Below are positions 54,003-61,401 of a DNA stretch of 64,000 bases, one piece after another. Each line of letters opens with the position of its first letter. Position 1 is the stretch's first letter. Both the position numbers and the translations under genes were made by a program. Source of the DNA: CAZHHH01 sp052400685 (GTDB taxonomy: Bacteria > Bacteroidota > Bacteroidia > Bacteroidales > Marinilabiliaceae). Where the stretch lies: assembly GCA_052400685.1 (NCBI GenBank), contig JBQTGJ010000002.1. One strand, written 5' to 3'. Under the pieces are notes generated by a model, which saw only the letters and a list, made by a program, of their open reading frames with translations, had not been told where the DNA came from and searched no databases.

Positions 54003-56852
54003 TTACGATCTTGATATCTGCAATCCCGTATCACTTATGGTCATATCAACGAACCGGGCTTTGTCGTTGGGTGGACTATCCTGCAGAATTTGCTTAATAT
54101 TCCCGGCTGCACGACTGTCTTTTGCGCAAATTAGCAGATATCCTCCTCCACCAGCACCTAAAAGTTTGCAGGCCAGCGCATGATTATTGATTTTATCAAT
54201 AATTGACTGAATTTCAGGCGTATTTGTGCCGGAGTCCAATTGTTTATTCAACTGCCATGAGTGGGAAATCATACGTGCAGTTGTTTCATAGTCACATTTT
54301 TGAATCGCTTCAAACAGATGAAAAGCGTGTGCTTTTATTTCATCAAGAATCCGAAGTCGCTCGCCTTCGTTAAGGAACATGCCGCGTGTAATCTCTGACA
54401 GGATGTTTTTAGCAACCCGGGTAATACCAGTGTAATAAAGTAACCATTTATCTTTGTTCTCGGGTGTCTTAAACAGCCGATCGGATAACCAACTTACATT
54501 TATACTACTGGGGAGTCCCGGTTGCGATTGAAATAATTTTATACCTGGAAAAATTCCGCCATATTGATCCTGCCACCCTCCACCTGTAGTTAGCATTTGC
54601 TCAAGAATGAGCGTGTTGAGGCAAATCGCGTGATTATCCCAGCCCAGCGCACAAAAATCTGACAAAGCCCCCATTATTGTGGCTGCCAAAATAGAGCTGG
54701 TACCCAGTCCACTCCCTTTGGGTATGGCCACCAGCAAGGAGATTTCAATGCCTCCTCCGAATTTTTTTAATTGTTCTTTTAGGGAACCAAAAGATTGTCC
54801 CTGAAAATCAGGATGAAAACCAGCCATACACAAGGCGGCACGTGGAATGGAAAATGCTGAACCGACATTGTCGTAGTGTCCAATTTCTTCATAAGTTTCA
54901 ATGGTTTCCGAAACGCCATTGTCGATGCTCCGTAGGGTAATTTTGTATTCGTCCGATAAACGGATAAAAACCTGTAACGGCGGTTGTCCGTTGAGGTCAA
55001 CAGCTATATTTACCACTGCGCCGCCATTGTGAAAACAGTATGGAGGTGTATCTGACCAGCCTCCTGCCAGGTCGAGACGCGCCGGACTTCGGCCCCACAC
55101 AATTTGATCGGGAAAAACGTTTAACCGCGGCAGACTGCGGATATGGATTGCTTTCTTTATAAATTCCTGTAAAGTGGCATACGCCTTTTTTTCATGCGTT
55201 TCACCATCTTTTCCCAAAAGATTTAGAACTTCGGAACGAAACATCTGATCGGAAGCAATAACCAATGGGGATGTATTTTCATCCGGCTCTGACGGAAGCG
55301 ATAGCTTGTTGAATGCATAATCGGCCGCAATTTGTTTTAAATCGGCCTGATAAAAAATGCTGCGTTTATAATTGGACGCTAACAGTGGTAAATCATTAAG
55401 GGCAAAATCCAATCGCTGTTTGAACAACCGTTTAAGATTTGCTTTATTGCTGATGCCATTTGCTGATAGTCTGGGTGCTGACAACCACAAATTTTTCATG
55501 ATCTCATTATCGCCATAAAGCATCCAGCTAATTAACGACTGTGATAAATTTTTGCGGGAAATCACTGGAAAAATTGGCGTGTTTTGTATGTCGAGAGTGG
55601 AGTCAATGCCAGCTGTCGCAAAATCAATATCTCTGACTGAAAGCCAATGCGACAATTTTTGATGCATCCAATCGGCGTCTTCAGCCATACCACTAAAAGT
55701 GTCATTTATGCCGTATGGACGTATGCAGAATGTTTCCTCATCAATCGGAACGATGTCGAGACAAATGCCGGAATTTAAAGCTAAATTCCAATTGTTGTCA
55801 GGAACGCCGGTAATAATATGGTGATCAGACAGCTGCCAGGTCGCAGGTACATGACTGTTTTCTATCCAAATATGGTGAAGGTTGGAATTAAACTGAATGC
55901 CACAATTTGCATTTAACACAAATACCGAGGGATGCGGTTTTACTTTATGGTGCCAGATGGCTCGCTGGTCTTTTACCCGATTCTGAATAGCCTCTGTTGA
56001 GGTTATCAGCTCAAGACTGGTTCCAAAATGATAAAACTCGCCTTGCTCCAATGGTACAATAGCGGTGCTTAATGCTGAAATTTCCTGATCGGGTTGTGTG
56101 GGAGCAGAGCCCAAACCTGTACCAAAAGTACTGTAAAGATCATAGAAATCAGGTGTTTTATTAATAAAATCATTGCCGGTCCAGCCACATTTTTTCATCA
56201 ACACTTCAATGGCCCGGTTGCTCAGAATCCAGATGCCAACGTCCATCATAAACAAATGCGTATTCGTCAATTGTTCTATGATTTCGTGAGATGGTTTTTG
56301 TAACATAAAGCTAAGGTGGGTGGCATTATCACGAGGCGTAAAGAATACGCCATGATGTGAGGCCAGATGAGGATCGACCCATATACCTAAGCAAATAATA
56401 TCAGCTTCGGGAAGTTGTTGAAACGACTGGTTTGGAATTACCAAAACATCACCACTGGCAATAAGTGTCCTGTTTTGTGGGGGCGCAGCTTTCATTAGCT
56501 GATTATACAAAGGCATCTGTATGTCCATCAGATTTTGATGCAAATTCTGACCTCGACTCCACCTGAATATAGGAATGGGTGCCAGTACTTTGCCTGAAGG
56601 CGCATAGCCAGGTAATCGTCGGCTCTGTCCACCGGCATGAATAATGATTCGTTGGTCGGAATGCAGGTAGCTGGCAAAATCTGTTGTCTGACAATTTTTG
56701 AAATGTTGTGCTAACAGCCAGGAGGTTCCTCCACCCGAGCCTATTTTGCTTCCCTCAGGATCCGATGTTACAAAACAGGGAGGATGAGAGGCCGGCAATA
56801 ATTCATTAAATGCTGTGACGAGATTTTCGGGTACTGACAACAATATTTGCAT
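54003..56852 (-). CDS. fkp: Bifunctional L-fucokinase / GDP-L-fucose pyrophosphorylase
   Basis: Fkp salvages free L-fucose to GDP-fucose for surface glycans in Bacteroides. The 949-aa length equals the known enzyme. The N-terminal half is the pyrophosphorylase, with GSKIGSGGGT (34-43) and HAGGQSRRL (72-80) before SGKVLAPIP. The C-terminal third is a GHMP kinase with SPARLDLAGGWSDTPP, the phosphate loop PKGSGLGTSS (about 710-719) and KLLGAGGGGYLL. No glycan export or gmd/fcl gene is nearby. It has its own promoter. Confidence 0.95.
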   Translation of the reverse strand: MQILLSVPENLVTAFNELLPASHPPCFVTSDPEGSKIGSGGGTSWLLAQHFKNCQTTDFASYLHSDQRIIIHAGGQSRRLPGYAPSGKVLAPIPIFRWSRGQNLHQNLMDIQMPLYNQLMKAAPPQNRTLIASGDVLVIPNQSFQQLPEADIICLGIWVDPHLASHHGVFFTPRDNATHLSFMLQKPSHEIIEQLTNTHLFMMDVGIWILSNRAIEVLMKKCGWTGNDFINKTPDFYDLYSTFGTGLGSAPTQPDQEISALSTAIVPLEQGEFYHFGTSLELITSTEAIQNRVKDQRAIWHHKVKPHPSVFVLNANCGIQFNSNLHHIWIENSHVPATWQLSDHHIITGVPDNNWNLALNSGICLDIVPIDEETFCIRPYGINDTFSGMAEDADWMHQKLSHWLSVRDIDFATAGIDSTLDIQNTPIFPVISRKNLSQSLISWMLYGDNEIMKNLWLSAPRLSANGISNKANLKRLFKQRLDFALNDLPLLASNYKRSIFYQADLKQIAADYAFNKLSLPSEPDENTSPLVIASDQMFRSEVLNLLGKDGETHEKKAYATLQEFIKKAIHIRSLPRLNVFPDQIVWGRSPARLDLAGGWSDTPPYCFHNGGAVVNIAVDLNGQPPLQVFIRLSDEYKITLRSIDNGVSETIETYEEIGHYDNVGSAFSIPRAALCMAGFHPDFQGQSFGSLKEQLKKFGGGIEISLLVAIPKGSGLGTSSILAATIMGALSDFCALGWDNHAICLNTLILEQMLTTGGGWQDQYGGIFPGIKLFQSQPGLPSSINVSWLSDRLFKTPENKDKWLLYYTGITRVAKNILSEITRGMFLNEGERLRILDEIKAHAFHLFEAIQKCDYETTARMISHSWQLNKQLDSGTNTPEIQSIIDKINNHALACKLLGAGGGGYLLICAKDSRAAGNIKQILQDSPPNDKARFVDMTISDTGLQISRS

Positions 56853-56874
56853 CTTTATATAGTAATGTTTTTTA

Positions 56875-56882
56875 CAAATATA
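56875..56882 (-). promoter_or_regulatory. -7 element for fkp
   Basis: Minus-strand TATATTTG, exact TAnnTTTG, 22 nt before the ATG. Confidence 0.55.
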
Positions 56883-57109
56883 GAATAAAAAATGAGTGGA
56901 GGATGAGGTTTAAATGAGGTGATATTTTTTCTACAACAGAGTATTAAGAATAAATTTATAGCATAAAATAAAAAAATACATTTTTTTGCCTTTGGGCTAA
57001 TGATGTGCAAATTTAAAATGATTATTATCTTTACAAAACCAGATAAGTGTACTATTTACACTAAATATCGTTAAATTCGTTTTAAATCAACCCACTAAAT
57101 ATTCGACAA

Positions 57110-59419
57110 ATGAAAAAAACGTTATTATTGGGATGCGCGGGAATTGCCGCATTTCTAAGTTGTAATTCTCCCTCGGGGATTGACCCATCAGCCAACGTTG
57201 AGCGCATTCCTCAAATAGAAAAATTGTTATCGCAGATGACATTGGAAGAGAAAGTAGGACAAATGGCTCAGATAACGGTAGACGTCCTTACTGTAGGCGC
57301 CGACGCCTTTCACACCGACGAGCCGGTTCGATTGGATACTGCCATACTGCGTAAGGCACTTATAGATTACAAGATTGGTTCAGTATTAAACACACCGGGG
57401 AACAAAGCCCGGACACTTGATGAATGGCATACTATTATTAGCCAGATTCAAGACATGGCTATCAATGAAACACGCTTGGGAATCCCCATCCTTTATGGTG
57501 TGGATGCCATACATGGTACCACCTACACTGCCGGAGCCACTTTTTTCCCTCAGCAAATAGGGCAGGCAGCAACCTGGAACCCAACATTGGTTCATCGTGC
57601 CGGTGAAATTACGGCATACGAAACGCGCGCATCCTCTATTCCATGGGACTTTTCGCCCGTTTTGGATATTGGCCGCGATCCTCGTTTTCCCCGAATATGG
57701 GAGTCATTTGGTGAAGACATGTATCTGGCCGGCCAATTAGGTGTAGCTCTCGTAACAGGTTATGAAGGTGATGATATAGGTAATCCAAATAATATTGCCG
57801 CTTGTGCTAAACATTATTTAGGTTATTCAGTCCCATTGTCCGGAAAAGACCGCACACCGGCTTACATCCCCGACATCGAATTGCGTGAACGACATCTGCC
57901 CACATTTAAAGCTGCCGTGGATGCAGGTGTGCGTTCCGTCATGGCCAATTCCGGCTTAATTAACGGTGTCCCGGTTCATAGTAGTAAAAAACTTCTTACC
58001 GATTTGTTAAAGGGGGAATTGGGCTTTACCGGGTTTATCGTAACCGACTGGAAAGATATTGAAAATATTCACGACCGTGATCATGTTGCCAAAGACCAGA
58101 AAGAAGCAGTGAAACTGGCCATTAATGCTGGCATTGACATGTCGATGATTCCTTACAATTTTGATTTCTGTGATTACCTTGTTGAATTGGTCAACGAGGG
58201 AGAAGTTCCCATGTCACGAATTGACGACGCTGTTCGCCGGATCTTAAATGTGAAATGGCAACTAAATCTGTTCGAAACGCCTGTGACACATTATAAAGAC
58301 TATCCGTTATTTGGCAGCGATGAATTTGCTCATGATGCTTATGCTACCGCACAAGAGTCAATGACCTTATTAAAAAATAAAGATTCCGTTCTACCACTTC
58401 CCAAGAATGCCCGGGTACTGGTGGCAGGCCCAAATGCCAATAGCATGCGTACGTTAAACGGAGGATGGACCTACACCTGGCAGGGGACTAATAACGATGC
58501 CTTTGTTAAAGGCTACTCAACAATACTGGATGCCGTTACGGAAAAAGTGGGCAAAAAAAATGTCCTTTTTCGAGAAGGGGTTCGTTACATTAACGAAGGT
58601 AAATATTGGATGGACGAGACTGTTGATATTAAAGAAGCCGTTAGAGCAGCAGCCAGCGTCGACTATATTATTCTTGCCTTAGGTGAGAACTCGTATACCG
58701 AAAAGCCGGGTGATTTGCATGATCTTTCATTGTCTGCGAACCAGGTGGCTTTAGCACAGGCTTTGGCCAAAACAGGAAAGCCCATAATATTGATCCTTAA
58801 CGAAGGTCGACCGCGTATCATACGTCCCATTGAGCCTCTGATGAAAGGCATTATTCATGCCTTCTTGCCGGGCAATTATGGCGGCATGGCTGTTGCCGAC
58901 GTACTATTCGGCGACGTGAACCCCAGCGGAAAAATGCCATATACCTATCCTCTGTATGTCAACTCTTTGGTGACATACGATCATAAGCCTTCGGAACATC
59001 AATCCAAAATGGTTGGCGTTTACGATTATGAGTCCGATTTTGCAATACAATATCCTTTTGGGTTTGGTCTAAGCTATACCACATTCGAATATAGTAATCT
59101 GACCTTAAGTTCAAATACTCTTAATAGTGATGGAACAATAGAAATTGGTGTAACCATTAGAAATACAGGTAGCAGACCGGGTAAAGAAGTGGTTCAGTTA
59201 TATACATCCGATTTGTACGCCAGCATTACGCCTGATGTTCGCCGCTTGCGAAAATTTAAAAAAATCGGGCTTAAGGCCGGCGAGTCCAAAACCGTCTCAT
59301 TCAATCTCAAACCAGAAGATTTGTCATTTATTAATGAGGCTCTTCAACGGGTAACCGAACCTGGTGATTTTGAAGTCGAAGTTGCCGGACTTAAAGACAG
59401 GTTTACATATGTTGAATAA
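57110..59419 (+). CDS. GH3 beta-glucosidase lipoprotein (BglX type)
   Basis: The 769-aa protein has a lipoprotein signal (AFLSC, C18). The GH3 (alpha/beta)8 barrel follows (about 35-370) with nucleophile D313 in GFIVTDWKDIENI. A second sandwich domain (about 400-620) has EGVRYINEGKYW and ALGENSYTEKPGDL, and an FnIII-like C-terminal domain begins near VTIRNTGSRPGKEVVQLY. It hydrolyses short beta-glucosides, probably in the periplasm or at the surface; sugar specificity cannot be fixed from sequence. It stands alone, with TATCTTTA (57026-57033) as a possible -7 element. Confidence 0.93.
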   Translation: MKKTLLLGCAGIAAFLSCNSPSGIDPSANVERIPQIEKLLSQMTLEEKVGQMAQITVDVLTVGADAFHTDEPVRLDTAILRKALIDYKIGSVLNTPGNKARTLDEWHTIISQIQDMAINETRLGIPILYGVDAIHGTTYTAGATFFPQQIGQAATWNPTLVHRAGEITAYETRASSIPWDFSPVLDIGRDPRFPRIWESFGEDMYLAGQLGVALVTGYEGDDIGNPNNIAACAKHYLGYSVPLSGKDRTPAYIPDIELRERHLPTFKAAVDAGVRSVMANSGLINGVPVHSSKKLLTDLLKGELGFTGFIVTDWKDIENIHDRDHVAKDQKEAVKLAINAGIDMSMIPYNFDFCDYLVELVNEGEVPMSRIDDAVRRILNVKWQLNLFETPVTHYKDYPLFGSDEFAHDAYATAQESMTLLKNKDSVLPLPKNARVLVAGPNANSMRTLNGGWTYTWQGTNNDAFVKGYSTILDAVTEKVGKKNVLFREGVRYINEGKYWMDETVDIKEAVRAAASVDYIILALGENSYTEKPGDLHDLSLSANQVALAQALAKTGKPIILILNEGRPRIIRPIEPLMKGIIHAFLPGNYGGMAVADVLFGDVNPSGKMPYTYPLYVNSLVTYDHKPSEHQSKMVGVYDYESDFAIQYPFGFGLSYTTFEYSNLTLSSNTLNSDGTIEIGVTIRNTGSRPGKEVVQLYTSDLYASITPDVRRLRKFKKIGLKAGESKTVSFNLKPEDLSFINEALQRVTEPGDFEVEVAGLKDRFTYVE

Positions 59420-59444
59420 GGAGTTAAATACTTTTTAAATTGAC

Positions 59445-59481
59445 AAAGGGGAAGGATTAAAAAATTCTTCCCCTTTTATTA
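59445..59481 (+). terminator. Terminator of the GH3 gene
   Basis: AAAGGGGAAG and CTTCCCCTTTT form a perfect 10-bp stem with a 12-nt loop, ending in TTTTATT; 25 nt after the stop. Confidence 0.85.
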
Positions 59482-59635
59482 TATGCCAAAAAGCAATGGT
59501 TCATCCATTTAAATATTGCCAAATGGGGGCAAACAAATCCCGTGCACTTTCATCAAGTTGCGACAAAGACAAAAGCCAGCCAGCAAATAATACTTAAAAA
59601 CAAATGGACGGCACTAAATTTAATTCGCTCAAAAT

Positions 59636-61168
59636 TTATTCTTTCGGCAGTATCTCTATGGCTTTATTCAGTCGTTGAAGCACTTCCTTTTTGCCCAAAA
59701 CTTCGACAATTGTGAACAAGTCAGGCCCGAAACTACCTCCCACCAAAGCCAAGCGCATCGCATTCATCACGGCTCCAAAATTCGCCTCTCTGGTAGTTAT
59801 TAAATCTGACACGGCCTGTTTTAGCGCGTCCGCCTTCCATTCAGACAAGTTGCCCAGCAAAGTTGTCACGTCAACCATAAAAGAAGGGATACTGCCTTTC
59901 CATCGTTTTCTGGTCACTTTTTCATCATAGCTCTGAGGCGCCTCAAAAAAGAACGATGTCTGCTCCCACAACTCAGAGACAAAATGCACACGTTCCTTCA
60001 CCATTCCAACAATCACCGCAACGTCATCAACCGCCGGCGCAAACCCTTTCTGTTTAAGAACAGGCAGATAGAGTTGAGCCAATTCAGTATCACTCTTTCT
60101 GATTAAATACTGATGATTAAACCATTTTGCCTTCTCTGGATCGAAGCGCGCCCCAGATTTATTCACGCGCTCAAGAGTAAACAACTGCGTTAACTCTTTC
60201 AATGAAAACAACTCCTGTTCAACACCGGGATTCCAACCGAGCAACGCCAAAAGGTTATTAACAGCCTCAGGAAAATAGCCCGACTCACGATAGCCAACCG
60301 AGACATCACCGGCAGGTGAAGTATATTCCAGCGGAAACACAGGAAACCCTGCTTTATCTCCATCGCGTTTGCTTAACTTCCCCTTACCACTGGGTTTTAA
60401 AATTAACGGTAAATGAGCAAACTGAGGCATTACGTCTTCCCACCCAAAAGCCCTGTATAACATTACATGCAAAGGCAAAGAAGGCAACCACTCTTCACCA
60501 CGTATAACGTGCGAAATTTTCATCAGATAATCATCAACAATATTGGCCAGATGATAAGTAGGTAAGCCATCAACTGATTTATAAAGCACTTTATCGTCGA
60601 GGGTATTGGTATTAAATGTAACATCGCCACGCACCAGATCTGTAGTTCTAACTTCCACATTATCTGGCATTTTAAACCTAATAACATAATCGACTCCCGA
60701 TGAAAGCAGACTATCTGTTTCAGCTTCCGAAAGCGAAAGAGAGTTATTCAGACTGCCACGTGTAGCAACACCATATGCAAACATCTTCTTTTCAGCTTCA
60801 TATTGAGAACGCAGGGTATCCAGCTCCGTCGGCGTATCAAAAGCATAGTAAGCCCAACCGGTATCTATCAACTGTTGTGCATACTTTTTATATATTTCTC
60901 GTCGTTCCGACTGTTTATAGGGACCATAAGCGCCGCCCTCATTAACGCCCTCGTCCACTTGCAACCCCAGCCATTTCAGCGATTGATTGATGTATGCCTC
61001 GGCTCCGGGAACAAATCGGGTGCTATCGGTATCTTCAATGCGCAAAATAAATGTGCCGCCCTGTTTTTTAGCAAACAGATAATTAAAAAGTGCCGTACGA
61101 ACGCCACCGATGTGCAGCGGACCTGTGGGACTGGGAGCAAAACGCACCCGAACGTTACTTTGTGTCAT
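59636..61168 (-). CDS. gltX: Glutamyl-tRNA synthetase
   Basis: Class I synthetase charging tRNA-Glu. From the ATG at 61168 it has 510 aa, the usual length. RVRFAPSPTGPLHIGG gives the HIGH-like motif at 19-22, and KLSKRDGD is the KMSKS site. A longer frame reaching 61351 adds 61 residues before the conserved start. Those codons are derived from a dispersed repeat copy and lie upstream of the promoter, so I exclude them. glnS in the same window suggests direct charging of both tRNAs. Confidence 0.95.
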   Translation of the reverse strand: MTQSNVRVRFAPSPTGPLHIGGVRTALFNYLFAKKQGGTFILRIEDTDSTRFVPGAEAYINQSLKWLGLQVDEGVNEGGAYGPYKQSERREIYKKYAQQLIDTGWAYYAFDTPTELDTLRSQYEAEKKMFAYGVATRGSLNNSLSLSEAETDSLLSSGVDYVIRFKMPDNVEVRTTDLVRGDVTFNTNTLDDKVLYKSVDGLPTYHLANIVDDYLMKISHVIRGEEWLPSLPLHVMLYRAFGWEDVMPQFAHLPLILKPSGKGKLSKRDGDKAGFPVFPLEYTSPAGDVSVGYRESGYFPEAVNNLLALLGWNPGVEQELFSLKELTQLFTLERVNKSGARFDPEKAKWFNHQYLIRKSDTELAQLYLPVLKQKGFAPAVDDVAVIVGMVKERVHFVSELWEQTSFFFEAPQSYDEKVTRKRWKGSIPSFMVDVTTLLGNLSEWKADALKQAVSDLITTREANFGAVMNAMRLALVGGSFGPDLFTIVEVLGKKEVLQRLNKAIEILPKE

Positions 61169-61181
61169 TTTATTTTTTTTG

Positions 61182-61189
61182 CAAAGATA
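61182..61189 (-). promoter_or_regulatory. -7 element for gltX
   Basis: Minus-strand TATCTTTG, exact TAnnTTTG, 13 nt before the ATG. It lies between the repeat and the gene, fixing the start at 61168 with a very short leader. Confidence 0.6.
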
Positions 61190-61207
61190 GTTAATTACTA
61201 CTTGCAA

Positions 61208-61318
61208 GAAAAGTCCAACTTCGGTGTTATGCTTGTCCTCAAAATGGTCATTAACGACAGGAGGCCCACATTTTCGGAACTGCGTATGTCTTGAATTGAA
61301 AAGCCCGGCTTTAGGGAC
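61208..61318 (+). repeat. Dispersed repeat family, copy j
   Basis: AAGTCCAACTTCGGTGTTAT, GCTTGTCCTCAAAATGGTC, CCCACATTTTCGGAACTGCG and TCTTGAATTG follow the family order; the right end reads TTTAGGGACACC. Lies between the nrdJ end and the gltX promoter. Confidence 0.8.
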
Positions 61319-61329
61319 ACCAATTACGA

Positions 61330-61360
61330 GAAAAGGGCGGTCTTTCGACACGCCCCTTTC
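61330..61360 (-). terminator. Possible terminator downstream of the class II reductase gene
   Basis: On the minus strand GAAAGGGGCG and CGCCCTTTTC enclose GTCGAAAGAC, giving a long stem capped by a GAAA tetraloop. There is no proper U-tract after it, so termination is uncertain. It starts 41 nt after the stop. Confidence 0.4.
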
Positions 61361-61401
61361 GCCCTAAGAGTAATCTTAACAACAGTATTCTAACAATAAT
61401 A

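Noticed and set aside
53789..54097. Plus-strand frame of 102 codons
   Set aside because: It is built from two dispersed repeat copies and then the antisense of fkp.
44194..59419. Polysaccharide utilisation locus around the two glycosidases
   Set aside because: No SusC/SusD pair, sensor regulator or sulfatase; the GH2 and GH3 genes are about 10 kb apart with housekeeping genes between them.
61169..61351. N-terminal extension of gltX
   Set aside because: Derived from a repeat copy and upstream of the predicted promoter and the conserved start.
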